Of a stretch of DNA of 64,000 bases, positions 1 through 8,909 are shown piece after piece. The position numbers and the translations under genes were made by a program. The stretch is taken from the NCBI GenBank assembly GCA_019752045.1, contig JAIEMP010000011.1:62001-126000 (forward strand), given 5' to 3'. The DNA is from Chitinophagaceae bacterium (lineage in GTDB: Bacteria > Bacteroidota > Bacteroidia > Chitinophagales > Chitinophagaceae). Numbering within the stretch: position 1 is the stretch's first letter; the number at the start of each line of letters is the position of its first letter. Below the pieces are notes generated by a model that saw nothing but the letters and a program-made list of their open reading frames with translations, was not told where the DNA came from and searched no databases.

Positions 1-1
1 C

Positions 2-484
2 ATGGTGAGTACGGGCGCTACACCTGACTCAGCGGGTTACTACCGAAAGTCGGGTGCAGATTATTTCAGGTATATGGATATGGGCGATTTTATTGGCTTT
101 GATCAACCTCTATGGGCAGAGTATATTTTTTTAAAAGAAGCAGTAGCAGGTACAAACTTTAAAAGCGCCGCTTTTCAGGGAACAGTTACCATTGCTCCCT
201 ATCCACCGCAAACACTCATCATCCGTTTCAGTAATACAGTTCTTGCAAAAGATATTGCTGTTGCTGTAACAACTTCTGCCGGAACGGTTAATTATTCAAA
301 CGTCATTGTTATGGAAGAAACGTATGAGCGTTTTGAAAGTGGTACATGGGTAAACATCAGTCCGGTGGTGGGATCGCTAAAACGTTATTATGCAAAAAAT
401 ATAGGGATGATTAAATATGAATCAATTACTGGTACTGGTTCCATCAGTGCGTTGTTTGAACTGAAACGATACCAGGTATTCTGA
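2..484 (+). CDS. C-terminal part of an unrecognised protein (cut by window start)
   Basis: The open frame runs from the window edge to a TGA-type stop at 484, and its first ATG at base 2 need not be the true start. The visible 160 residues contain no motif I recognise. They look beta-rich with alternating hydrophobic residues, and the C-terminus ends in FELKRYQVF. The next gene starts 46 bases downstream on the same strand, so the two may share a transcript. It could be the end of a surface or secreted protein, but no function can be assigned from this fragment. Confidence 0.5.
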   Translation: MVSTGATPDSAGYYRKSGADYFRYMDMGDFIGFDQPLWAEYIFLKEAVAGTNFKSAAFQGTVTIAPYPPQTLIIRFSNTVLAKDIAVAVTTSAGTVNYSNVIVMEETYERFESGTWVNISPVVGSLKRYYAKNIGMIKYESITGTGSISALFELKRYQVF

Positions 485-530
485 TTCATGTTGAATTTTA
501 AATAATGATGAACTCTAAACTATAAGCTGC

Positions 531-1790
531 ATGCTGAAGAAGTTGATTGTTTATTTATTTTATCGTCGCACTGTTCGGTTGTTGCTTGTAACAGCATCCG
601 GCATTTTTTTACTGGTACGTTGTATGAGTGATACTGCAGTTGCTGAAAATACTTCACCTTCTTTTTCAGACTTTGCTGGTTCAGATAAATGCATGAGCTG
701 TCATCAAGCTGTTTATGATGCACACTCAAAATCGGCACATTACCTCACCGCAAAACCTGCCGAAGAAAAATGGATACATGGCAGTTTTGAAAAAGGGAAA
801 AATACATATGCTTATTCAGAGCTCATTCAATTATTTATGGAGCGAAGAGACAGTGGATTGTTCCAGGTAGTACATTATAAAGGAGAAGAAAAAAAAGCCA
901 TGCGGTTTGATATGGTCATTGGATCAGGTGCAAAGGGCCAGTCTTTTGTTACATTTAGAGGAGATCGTTTCTATCAATTACCCATCACTTATTTTACGGC
1001 AGCCGATCTATGGTCAAACAGCCCGGGCTATCCTGCCGGTAAAGTGGTGATTGATAAACCCATAACTGCACGATGCCTTGAGTGTCATGTAACATATGCA
1101 GAGGGCGTTGGAGAAAATGTAATGGAGCCCGTTTCATTTAACAGGCAGAATATTATTTATGGAGTTGATTGTGAAAAATGTCACGGGCCTGCAGCAAAAC
1201 ATGTTACCTATCAAACAGAAAATCCAACCGATACTGCAGCAAAGTTTATTGTAAATACTGCATCACTATCACGTCAGCAGCAACTTGATCTTTGTGCACT
1301 TTGCCATGGCGGAAGAATAGATAAAATAACAGCCTCCTTTTCTTATACTGCAGGCAACAATTTATCTGATCATTTTAAGATAGATACGTTAAACGATGAA
1401 GCTGTTAACAACGGAAATATTGATGTGCATGGAAATCAATATGGATTAATGCGGGCCAGTAAATGTTTTAGAATGAGTAAAACAATGACTTGTAATACCT
1501 GTCATAGTCCACATGAAAATGAACGTGGAAAGAAAGAGTTGTTTTCACAAAAGTGCATCAGTTGTCATGCAGTAACAGACAGTAAGTTTAATATTCCCTC
1601 GCACAAAAATGTGCAGCTGATTACCAAAAACTGCATTGATTGTCATATGCCTGCACAGCCGTCTAAAGCAATCACTGTTTTTCTTGAAGGTGAAGAAGTG
1701 CCGAGGGCTTCATTTGTACGTTCTCATTTTATTGGAATTTATCCCGATGAGATCAAGCCTAAATCCGGTCAGCAAAAAAAAATGTATTAA
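531..1790 (+). CDS. Secreted seven-heme c-type cytochrome
   Basis: Seven CXXCH heme-attachment motifs are visible, with their cysteines starting at about residues 54, 182, 214, 255, 321, 342 and 368 (for example CMSCH, CEKCH, CNTCH, CIDCH). A hydrophobic N-terminal segment (about residues 15-30) should export it to the periplasm, where hemes are attached. Clustered CXXCH motifs in a 419-residue protein fit the multiheme cytochrome c554/doubled-CXXCH type, which moves electrons between periplasmic or membrane redox partners. The electron donor is unknown. It lies 10 bases before a glucanase gene, and other c-type cytochromes occur further down the same run, so a role in sugar oxidation is possible but inferred. 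A cysteine at residue 31 does not match a standard lipobox. Confidence 0.85.
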   Translation: MLKKLIVYLFYRRTVRLLLVTASGIFLLVRCMSDTAVAENTSPSFSDFAGSDKCMSCHQAVYDAHSKSAHYLTAKPAEEKWIHGSFEKGKNTYAYSELIQLFMERRDSGLFQVVHYKGEEKKAMRFDMVIGSGAKGQSFVTFRGDRFYQLPITYFTAADLWSNSPGYPAGKVVIDKPITARCLECHVTYAEGVGENVMEPVSFNRQNIIYGVDCEKCHGPAAKHVTYQTENPTDTAAKFIVNTASLSRQQQLDLCALCHGGRIDKITASFSYTAGNNLSDHFKIDTLNDEAVNNGNIDVHGNQYGLMRASKCFRMSKTMTCNTCHSPHENERGKKELFSQKCISCHAVTDSKFNIPSHKNVQLITKNCIDCHMPAQPSKAITVFLEGEEVPRASFVRSHFIGIYPDEIKPKSGQQKKMY

Positions 1791-1800
1791 AACCATTTGA

Positions 1801-3273
1801 ATGAAATACAATAACGAACTCACAACAAGATGGAAAAAATTGCTCAACATTTTTTTGTTTACAGCAATGATCGTACATGTACAATCACAATCACTCACCC
1901 GTGGCCGTTATGGCGATGGCCCCGACAGCATCGCACCTGTCGGCATCATTAAAAATTTAACCGATGATCAGTTGATGGAAGTTGTGCAGAAACAAACCTT
2001 CCGTTTTTTCTGGCATGGTGCACATCCGCATAGCGGCCTGGCTTTGGAAAGAAGCAACACTGTTCTGGCTGAGCACTACTGGGATTATATCAACGAAGCA
2101 TGGGATGAACCGAATTTTTCAAGAACAACTTTTGGCCCTGATGCAGGTGCCATTGGCGGTACAGGCTTTGGCATTATGAGTACCGTGGTGGCAGTAGAAA
2201 GAGGATGGATAGGAAAAGATACTGCTGTTCGCCGCTTAATAAAAATTGCAGATTTTTTAATTAATGCCGATTGCTTTCACGGCATCTATCCGCATTTTAT
2301 GGATGGAAGAACAGGTAAGACAATTAAGTTTGATCGCCTTGATGATGGTGCAGACATTGTTGAAACATCTTACCTGCTCATGGGTTTTTTATGTGCAAGA
2401 GAATATTTTAATGGCAATACACCAAGAGAAGTTTACTTGCGCAAACGCATCAATCAAATGTGGGGTGCAGCCAACTGGAAATGGCATACCAACAATGAAA
2501 AAAAATTATACTGGCATTGGAGTCCTACCAACGGGTTTGATATGAATTTCCCGGTGTGGGGTTACAATGAATGTTTGATCACTTATATCATGGCGGCTTC
2601 GGCGCCTAATCCTTCAAAGGCAATTCCTAAAGATGCATATGATGGTACATGGGCAGGTAGCAATGGATTTAAAAATGGAAGAACTTATTACGGTTATGTA
2701 TTGCCACTTGGTAATTATGATAAAGATCAGGGTGGCCCCTTATTTTTTGAACAGTATACGTTCCAGGGCATCAACCCAAATGGATTAACTGATTCACTCG
2801 GCAACGATTATTTTTTGCAGGGAAAAAATCATACACTCATCAACAGGGAATATTGCAAAGAGAATCCGAAAAACTTTAAAGGCTATAGTGATAAAGTGTG
2901 GGGCCTCACTGCCGGCGACAGTTACAAAGGTTATGTAGCACACAGTCCGGAAAATGATCGTGGTGTTATTCAACCTACTGCTGCTATTTCATCTATGCCA
3001 TACACTCCCAAAGAGAGTATGGAAGCCATGCGTTATTTCTATTACAATCTCGGCGATAAAATCTGGAGCAAGTATGGTTTTGTTGATGGCTTTAGCATTC
3101 ACCACAACTGGTATGCAAAATCGCATCTGGCAATTGATCAAGGGCCCATCATCACCATGATTGAAAATCATCGCACCGGTTTGTTATGGAAATTGTTTAT
3201 GAATATTCCGGATGTGCAGAATGGATTAAAAAGATTGGGTTTTAAATCACCATTAATAAAAACAAACAATTGA
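1801..3273 (+). CDS. GH144-like glucanase (glycoamylase-like domain)
   Basis: This 490-residue protein begins with a hydrophobic signal sequence (about residues 14-30). It carries the all-alpha glycoamylase-like domain (PF10091 type), recognisable from KQTFRFFWHGAHP, the FGIMSTVVAVERGW segment and WGYNECLITYIMAASAP. In Bacteroidota this family is GH144, which includes endo-beta-1,2-glucanases releasing sophorose-type oligosaccharides. The length is normal for the family. The substrate is inferred from the family, not shown by the sequence. The next gene starts on a TTG that overlaps this stop codon by four bases, so the two are translationally coupled. GH3 beta-glucosidases elsewhere in the window could finish degradation. 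Confidence 0.85.
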   Translation: MKYNNELTTRWKKLLNIFLFTAMIVHVQSQSLTRGRYGDGPDSIAPVGIIKNLTDDQLMEVVQKQTFRFFWHGAHPHSGLALERSNTVLAEHYWDYINEAWDEPNFSRTTFGPDAGAIGGTGFGIMSTVVAVERGWIGKDTAVRRLIKIADFLINADCFHGIYPHFMDGRTGKTIKFDRLDDGADIVETSYLLMGFLCAREYFNGNTPREVYLRKRINQMWGAANWKWHTNNEKKLYWHWSPTNGFDMNFPVWGYNECLITYIMAASAPNPSKAIPKDAYDGTWAGSNGFKNGRTYYGYVLPLGNYDKDQGGPLFFEQYTFQGINPNGLTDSLGNDYFLQGKNHTLINREYCKENPKNFKGYSDKVWGLTAGDSYKGYVAHSPENDRGVIQPTAAISSMPYTPKESMEAMRYFYYNLGDKIWSKYGFVDGFSIHHNWYAKSHLAIDQGPIITMIENHRTGLLWKLFMNIPDVQNGLKRLGFKSPLIKTNN

Positions 3274-4544
3274 AAAAACTGCTGATTATATTGGCCTTGT
3301 TTATTCAGTGTATGGCTGTTGCACAACAAAAAAACGCAATAGCTGATACAACATTTCTACGTACTAAAATAAAAGGGTTAATCACAGGCACTTTGCTTGG
3401 AGATGCTCTCGGCGGCCCGATTGAATTTCAAGGGCATCAGGAGATACAGGCATCACCACGTCCGCCGAAATTATGGATTGATACAACTGATTTAATGGAT
3501 GCTGTTGAACTGAAAGCTGCTGCAGAACGAATGTACTTCAGAGAATATAAATACATTCTGCCGCATGTGCAGCCTTATGGCAGCTGGAGTGAGAATGCAG
3601 CACCCGGTACAGTAACAGACGACAGTCGGCATAAAATGATTTTAATGTATATGCTGCGTACAGCGATGCAGAAAAATCAATGGCCTGTTAGTGAAATACA
3701 TTCGGCACATGCATATCTTGATTGGTCGAAATCTAAAACAATCAAAACACATTCCGGTTATGATACCTTGTGCAAACAATGGCTGGGCGAATCGTACAAA
3801 TCAATTAACTGGATACTGGGTAACAGAAAAATAGGCGAAGCGTATCCGGTAGAACGGATGTGGAATGCACTGCCCACCTGTTACGGGCAAATGGCATTAA
3901 CACCATTGGCTGCAATTTATCCGGGACAGCCGCAAAAAGCTTATTTGGCTGCTTATAATACCGCATGGTTTGATATTGGGTTTGCAAAAGATATGAGCGC
4001 CGCATCTGTTGCAGGAATATCTGTTGCATTAACGCTTGATCCAACTAAAATGACCAATGAAGAATTGTGGAAAAAAGTATTTGATGCAATGTTAACTACT
4101 GATCCTTATGATTATTTAAAAATACCCTGGTGCGAAAGACAGGTACAGCGTTGGCTCAACCTGTCTGATGTATTTGTACAACAGGCGAATGGTTCGCCTG
4201 CAAAATTATTTTCATTACTCGATAAAGAATTTATGTACACTACTAAATGGGAAGCACAGGTTCCGTTTCTGGTTGTGTTTTCTATTTTAAAAATTTGTAA
4301 CTACGATCCATTGGCAGCAATGCAGCTTTCTATTGAATGGGGAAACGATCATGATACCTATCCGCAATTTCTTGGTGCATTTGTTGGTGCTCTTTATGGA
4401 GCGGAAATATTTAAAGCAGATATGCGGTCAACCATATCAAAAAGATTGCAACTGGATTATGATGAAAATATAGATGAGTGGGTGAATACATTGATGAAGG
4501 TGCAGGAGTTGGGGAAGAAGAAGATCCTGTTCAAAACAAATTAA
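3270..4544 (+). CDS. Exported ADP-ribosylglycohydrolase-family protein
   Basis: The family signature GTLLGDALGGP is at about residues 40-50, TDDSRHKM at about 116-123, and a C-terminal GNDHDTYPQFLG segment takes the place of the usual metal-binding GGDTDT motif. These acidic residues normally bind two Mg ions. Cytosolic relatives remove ADP-ribose from proteins, but this copy starts with a signal peptide (LLIILALFIQCMAVAQ), so it acts outside the cytoplasm where ADP-ribosyl substrates are unexpected. A glycosidic role on imported sugars is an alternative. The start is TTG, overlapping the upstream TGA, because no ATG precedes the signal peptide in frame. Length 424 residues. Confidence 0.8.
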   Translation: MKKLLIILALFIQCMAVAQQKNAIADTTFLRTKIKGLITGTLLGDALGGPIEFQGHQEIQASPRPPKLWIDTTDLMDAVELKAAAERMYFREYKYILPHVQPYGSWSENAAPGTVTDDSRHKMILMYMLRTAMQKNQWPVSEIHSAHAYLDWSKSKTIKTHSGYDTLCKQWLGESYKSINWILGNRKIGEAYPVERMWNALPTCYGQMALTPLAAIYPGQPQKAYLAAYNTAWFDIGFAKDMSAASVAGISVALTLDPTKMTNEELWKKVFDAMLTTDPYDYLKIPWCERQVQRWLNLSDVFVQQANGSPAKLFSLLDKEFMYTTKWEAQVPFLVVFSILKICNYDPLAAMQLSIEWGNDHDTYPQFLGAFVGALYGAEIFKADMRSTISKRLQLDYDENIDEWVNTLMKVQELGKKKILFKTN

Positions 4545-4555
4545 TGCTTTCGGAA

Positions 4556-4680
4556 ACATCCCCTCCCTGGAGGGGCGAAATTAGGACTCATAATACTAAA
4601 GGAAAATGGGGTGGGTTGTTGAATAAAGAACAGAACGATGAAGAGTGCGACGCAACAGACGATGCCCAATGAACGGGACG
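4556..4680 (+). repeat. Palindromic repeat plus GTGCGACGCAAC module
   Basis: A short palindrome (cccctccctggagggg, 4560-4575) follows the stop codon. Then come gggtgggttgttgaata and the module gagtgcgacgcaacag (about 4641-4656). The same order of parts appears at 57866-57945 and 52782-52922, so this is a copy of the window-wide composite repeat in a shortened form. No gene lies here; the ORFs called across it are low-complexity shadows. Confidence 0.75.
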
Positions 4681-4723
4681 ATGACAACCAAAAAATATTT
4701 TATTCTATTATAAAAATTGAATC

Positions 4724-5911
4724 ATGGAGAATAACAAAACAAAAAGTGGCATCAGCCGACAGCAATTTTTACAACAAACGGCTATGGCAGGTGCGGCCGT
4801 GTTATTGGCAAACCTCGAAAGTTTTGCATTAACAACAGCCGATAAAAAATTAAGAGTAGCAGTGATAGGTTGCGGAAGTGTAAGCAACCGCTACCTGCCG
4901 CAATTGCAATCATCAAAACTGATTGAAGTAGTAAGCTTGTGCGATATAAAACCCGAAAGAGCCGAAGCACAAAACAAACAATATAATGTTGGCGCAAAAA
5001 CCTATCCGCATATTGATGCCATGCTGAAAGGAGTTCCATTTGATATGATGGTAACATTAACCGATATGCAAATTCATGGTGCTTTAAATAAAAAAGCATT
5101 GCTGTCGGGCAAGCATGTGTGGAGCGAAAAACCAATGGCCAATACATATGCAGAGGGAAAAGCTTTGTTAGATTTAGCAAAAAGTAAAAAGTTGCGTTTG
5201 TGGGGAGCTCCTGCGGTAGTAAACAGTCCGCAGTTTGCATTTATGAGCAAAACAATCCAGGATGGAAAGCTGGGAAAAATTGCAGCGGCACACGGACAAT
5301 ACGGACACACCGGCCCAACATGGTCTGCATTTTTTTATGAGAAAGGCGGCGGCAGCATGCCCGATCTTGGTGTGTATAATATGGCCACACTAACGGGCTT
5401 GCTTGGGCCAGCAAGAAGTGTGATGGCAATGACGAGTATTGTAAAACCCGAACGTACTGTTGATGATAAAGGAAAAATAAAAGTAGAAGCAGAAGACAAT
5501 GCACATGTTTTATTGGAGCATGATAAAGGTGTGATCAGTCATGTAATGTGTGGCTTTAATTATTTTGATCCGCATGGTCACGAAGCAGGAAATCAAACAT
5601 TGCATTCTATTCAGATTTATGGTGATTATGGTAATATGCGTTTGATCGGTTACGATTGGGAAACCAATGGTGTGATGCTGGATACATCGGAGAAGGAACC
5701 TGCAAAATTAGTGAGCACCGATAAAGGTGGATACGAATGGCAGGAAGGTGCAAGGGTAACCGGTGAAAGCATCATAACCGGTGTAGAACCAAAAATAAAT
5801 GTAGAGCATGCATTGCATGTATTGGAAATTATTGAAGCAGCAAGAAAATCGCAGGCAACAGGGATGAGGATAAAGTTGAAGAGTAAGTTTCCGTTTCCGG
5901 TAGTGAAGTGA
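4724..5911 (+). CDS. Exported Gfo/Idh/MocA-family oxidoreductase
   Basis: The N-terminus SRQQFLQQTAMAGAAVLLA resembles a degenerate Tat signal, typical of periplasmic Bacteroidota members of this family. A Rossmann motif (VAVIGCGSVSNRYL) starts near residue 47, and the family EKP motif is in HVWSEKPMANTY near residue 135. The C-terminal half is the usual alpha/beta substrate domain, and 395 residues is normal. Such enzymes oxidise or reduce sugar hydroxyls with tightly bound NAD(P), and some produce or use 3-keto-glycosides. The substrate cannot be read from the sequence. It precedes an unrelated AT-rich gene and then a second Gfo/Idh/MocA enzyme. Confidence 0.88.
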   Translation: MENNKTKSGISRQQFLQQTAMAGAAVLLANLESFALTTADKKLRVAVIGCGSVSNRYLPQLQSSKLIEVVSLCDIKPERAEAQNKQYNVGAKTYPHIDAMLKGVPFDMMVTLTDMQIHGALNKKALLSGKHVWSEKPMANTYAEGKALLDLAKSKKLRLWGAPAVVNSPQFAFMSKTIQDGKLGKIAAAHGQYGHTGPTWSAFFYEKGGGSMPDLGVYNMATLTGLLGPARSVMAMTSIVKPERTVDDKGKIKVEAEDNAHVLLEHDKGVISHVMCGFNYFDPHGHEAGNQTLHSIQIYGDYGNMRLIGYDWETNGVMLDTSEKEPAKLVSTDKGGYEWQEGARVTGESIITGVEPKINVEHALHVLEIIEAARKSQATGMRIKLKSKFPFPVVK

Positions 5912-5965
5912 GTATATTGATAGAAAAAATTAATTTTTTTCGCTAACAGTAGAAATGAGAAGATT

Positions 5966-6676
5966 ATGAAAGCCAAAATTTATTCTCATAAACAATTAAT
6001 TGCGACAACTGATTTGCAGGTTGGAGATTTTGGTATGGGCTGTGTTTATGGAATTATAATTCCAACAGATTTTTATTTTGATGAAATACAAAGAAGGGTT
6101 TGGGATTTTTGGAGTACAAATAAACCAAATTATGAAAAATGGTATTCCTTAAGATTAAATGTTCAGCTAGAGAATGGATATTTTCTTTATTCTGCTGGAG
6201 GGTATACTATCGATGATATTCCTGACTTGCCAAATGAGCCAAAAAGAATAGATATCGCAGGAGTTGATATGCATATTATAGAAGATTATTTCTTGCAGGA
6301 AATACCTCGAACCTTTATAGAGGATCCTTGGGAAGAGATTAATATCGGAATGAAGATTGGGTTTGAGGATGAATTAAAAAAGGAAATTGGTGTTTCAGTA
6401 AAATCTGTATTTAATTTTTTTAAATCACAAGGTAAAAAACATGAGCTAGCTGAGTTTGAATTCTCAGCATTGTGTAAATATCGTTGCAATGATGATGTAT
6501 TGTTTGTAGCAAGGAAAGAAGGTTTCGATATGAAATTTGCTGTAATCCATTTAACTTGGAAAGGGAGTAAAGAAGAAAAAGGCTTTCCTGGAGTAGACTT
6601 TTATAATGATTTTGAAGATTTCAAGAGGTTAAGAATGAACCCCGATGTATTGGAATGGAAATTAGACAACGAATAA
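5966..6676 (+). CDS. Unrecognised 236-residue cytosolic protein
   Basis: I do not recognise this family. The protein has no signal peptide or membrane segment, and it is acidic and rich in aromatic residues (WDFWSTNKPNYEKWYSL, FNDFEDFKRL). It resembles small immunity- or SMI1-like proteins in general character only. Its codon use is visibly more AT-rich than its neighbours, and it separates two Gfo/Idh/MocA genes that otherwise belong together, which suggests a later insertion. The start at 5966 is the first ATG after a short AT-rich inverted stretch (aaaaaattaatttttt). No partner toxin is visible. Confidence 0.65.
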   Translation: MKAKIYSHKQLIATTDLQVGDFGMGCVYGIIIPTDFYFDEIQRRVWDFWSTNKPNYEKWYSLRLNVQLENGYFLYSAGGYTIDDIPDLPNEPKRIDIAGVDMHIIEDYFLQEIPRTFIEDPWEEINIGMKIGFEDELKKEIGVSVKSVFNFFKSQGKKHELAEFEFSALCKYRCNDDVLFVARKEGFDMKFAVIHLTWKGSKEEKGFPGVDFYNDFEDFKRLRMNPDVLEWKLDNE

Positions 6677-6716
6677 TATTGCTGTAGCTCATCGTTGATG
6701 AATAAAAAATATAATA

Positions 6717-7898
6717 ATGAATCTTGCCATCCTCGGTTCCGGTTTTATCTCCCGCTTTTATGCCGATGCATTAGTAGCGCAGCGGCGTAAAGATGTAATT
6801 ATTTCTGTGTACAGCCGCACAGAAGCCAACGCAAAAAAGTTTGCGGATGAGTATGAAGTGCCTCATTTTACTACCAGCATAAAAGAATGTGTTGAAAATA
6901 AAGAAGTAGATACAATCATTATTGGTTTGTCAAACGATATGCATTTGGAAGCAGTGCTGGCCTGCGCAGCCGCAGGCAAGCATGTATTGTGTACAAAACC
7001 ATTAGGAAGAAATGCAGAAGAGGCATTACAAATGTTGCAGGCAGTAGATAGAGCAAAGATTGTTGGCGGTTATTTAGAAGACCTTTGTTACACACCAAAA
7101 TTTTTAAAATCATTAGCAGCAATAAAAGCCGGCAGCATTGGTGAAGTTATTTGGACGAAAAGCAGAGAAACACATCCCGGTCCGCACAGCGACTGGTTTT
7201 GGGATAAAGAAAAAAGTGGTGGCGGTTGCATCATTGATCTCGGTTGTCATTGTGTAGAGATCAGCAGAAATTTTATTGGAAAAAATATTAAACCCATTGA
7301 AGTAATGTGCTGGGCCGATACAAGAGTGCACCCGATTGATGCAGAAGACAATGCCATTGGTTTGGTAAAATATGAGAACGGTGCTATTGGACAATTTGAA
7401 GTGAGTTGGACGTTTCGTGGCGGTATGGATTTGCGTGACGAAGTGATGGGTACCGAAGGAACCATCTGGGCCAATAATTTTTTACGCACCGGTTTTGAAA
7501 TGTTTACCAGTGGTAAAGGCGGCGATTACATTGCAGAAAAAGCAGAGAGCAACAGCGGCTGGTTATTTCCTGTTGGCGATGAAGTGCATGAGCTGGGCTA
7601 CAGTCATATGTTTACTGATATGTTTGATGCGATTGATAACAAAGTGCAACCTTCCGAAACATTTTATGATGGCTATATTGTAAACGCCATTTTAGATGCA
7701 GCCTATCTTTCTGCCAAAACAAAAAACTGGGAGCCGGTAAAGTTGGATGTGTGGCGTGGCGATACAACAACAAAAACGTCAAAGCAAATGACCAGCTATG
7801 ATGAAAATTATTTTTTAATAAAAGAAGAAGTATTGCCAAATGGTGAAAAGAAGTTTATCATCAAACATAAAATTACAGGATCAATAGAGAGAAGATAA
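6717..7898 (+). CDS. Cytosolic Gfo/Idh/MocA-family oxidoreductase
   Basis: A Rossmann motif at the extreme N-terminus (LAILGSGFISRFYADAL) and the CTKPLGRN variant of the EKP motif near residue 97 mark an NAD(P)-dependent sugar or inositol dehydrogenase. It has no signal peptide, unlike the paralogue at 4724. At 393 residues it is of normal length. Histidines in GGCIIDLGCHCVEISRNF fit the position of the usual catalytic D-xx-H region. It is followed after a short repeat by an SDR, a ROK kinase and a SIS protein in the same direction, consistent with one sugar catabolic operon. The substrate is unknown. Confidence 0.87.
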   Translation: MNLAILGSGFISRFYADALVAQRRKDVIISVYSRTEANAKKFADEYEVPHFTTSIKECVENKEVDTIIIGLSNDMHLEAVLACAAAGKHVLCTKPLGRNAEEALQMLQAVDRAKIVGGYLEDLCYTPKFLKSLAAIKAGSIGEVIWTKSRETHPGPHSDWFWDKEKSGGGCIIDLGCHCVEISRNFIGKNIKPIEVMCWADTRVHPIDAEDNAIGLVKYENGAIGQFEVSWTFRGGMDLRDEVMGTEGTIWANNFLRTGFEMFTSGKGGDYIAEKAESNSGWLFPVGDEVHELGYSHMFTDMFDAIDNKVQPSETFYDGYIVNAILDAAYLSAKTKNWEPVKLDVWRGDTTTKTSKQMTSYDENYFLIKEEVLPNGEKKFIIKHKITGSIERR

Positions 7899-7900
7899 TT

Positions 7901-7936
7901 CAACCCCGACGGCGGCTGAAAGCCCCGTCGGCGGTT
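7901..7936 (+). repeat. GACGGCGGTT dyad repeat, copy 1
   Basis: Two similar GC-rich half units (caaccccgacggcggctg and agccccgtcggcggtt) lie directly after the stop codon of the dehydrogenase. Related copies follow stop codons at 14998, 19648 and 22099. Each unit can fold on itself through an AACC/GGTT pairing. This is an intergenic repeat family confined to 3' gene ends in this window. Confidence 0.75.
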
Positions 7937-7953
7937 AATAGAAAAATAAATAT

Positions 7954-8730
7954 ATGCTGAAGAATAAAAATATCGTCATCATCGGTGGAACCACAGGCCT
8001 CGGTTTATCAGCAGCAAAAGCCTTTGTGGCCAACGGAGCAAATGTTGTTGTTGTAGGAAGAAGCGAAGAAAGTGTAACCGAAGCAAAAAAAATTTTGGGA
8101 AATAATGCTATCGCCATCAGCGGCGATGCAACAAATCCTGATACTGCCATCAACGCCATCAACAGCTGCATAGAAAAATTTAAAACATTCGATGGCCTCT
8201 ATCATGTTGCAGGTGGCAGCGGAAGAAAATTCGGTGATGGTCCCTTGCACGAACTAACACTGGAAGGCTGGAACAAAACCATGGAGTTTAACCTTACTTC
8301 TTTAATGTTAAGCAACCAGGCTGCAGTAAAACATTTTTTAGAAGCTAAAACGGCAGGAACTATTTTAAACATGGGTTCTGTACTAAGCTATTCACCATCG
8401 CCACAATTTTTTAGTACACATGCCTATGCCGCAGCAAAAGCTGCTATTATTGGTTTTACAAAATCAGTTGCAGCATACTATGCAAAAAATAATATCCGCA
8501 TCAATGTAATTGCACCGGCATTGGTAGAAACACCAATGGCACAACGGGCTGCAAATGATGAAGAAATTTTAAACTTTATCAAAACTAAACAACCATTGGA
8601 CGGTGGACGCATAGGCCAACCCGAAGACTTAAACGGACTGGCCATTTATTTTATGAGTGATCAATCAAAGTTTACAACGGGTCAGGTGATAGCGGTGGAT
8701 GGGGGATGGACAACAGGAAGCCCCACCTAA
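7954..8730 (+). CDS. Short-chain dehydrogenase/reductase
   Basis: A classical SDR of 258 residues. The cofactor motif GGTTGLG is at residues 11-17, the catalytic serine is near residue 142 (NMGSVLS), and the YxxxK pair is Y158/K162 (YAAAK). The C-terminal IAVDGGWTTGSPT is typical of the family. Enzymes of this type interconvert alcohols and ketones on sugars, steroids or fatty acyl groups with NAD(P). In this sugar cluster a polyol or keto-sugar substrate is likely but not shown. The stop codon lies inside the head of a palindromic repeat element, so the last residues may have been altered by that insertion. Confidence 0.88.
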   Translation: MLKNKNIVIIGGTTGLGLSAAKAFVANGANVVVVGRSEESVTEAKKILGNNAIAISGDATNPDTAINAINSCIEKFKTFDGLYHVAGGSGRKFGDGPLHELTLEGWNKTMEFNLTSLMLSNQAAVKHFLEAKTAGTILNMGSVLSYSPSPQFFSTHAYAAAKAAIIGFTKSVAAYYAKNNIRINVIAPALVETPMAQRAANDEEILNFIKTKQPLDGGRIGQPEDLNGLAIYFMSDQSKFTTGQVIAVDGGWTTGSPT

Positions 8731-8909
8731 ATCCTCCCCCGAGGGGAGGACTTGCGAAGAGTATGAAAATTTGAAGATGGGTTAAAAATGATAGAGTAAT
8801 TCAATAATTGTTGAGTAAAGATTTATTGTTGATATGGAAGATAAAATTTTTAGCGATGGTATACTGCACCGCTCCTTCCCTTCGGGGGAAGGAGATGGAG
8901 GAAGGGGCC
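8720..8909 (+). repeat. 190-nt REPIN-like element spanning two genes
   Basis: The head (8720-8755, core cctcccccgaggggagg) contains the SDR stop codon. The tail (about 8862-8909, core ctccttccc..gggaaggag, ending gaaggggcc) lies inside the N-terminus of the ROK gene. Head and tail are imperfect inverted copies of each other. The 190-nt length and the layout match elements at 56400-56588 and 59660-59850. This copy supplies both the end of one gene and the beginning of the next. Confidence 0.85.
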
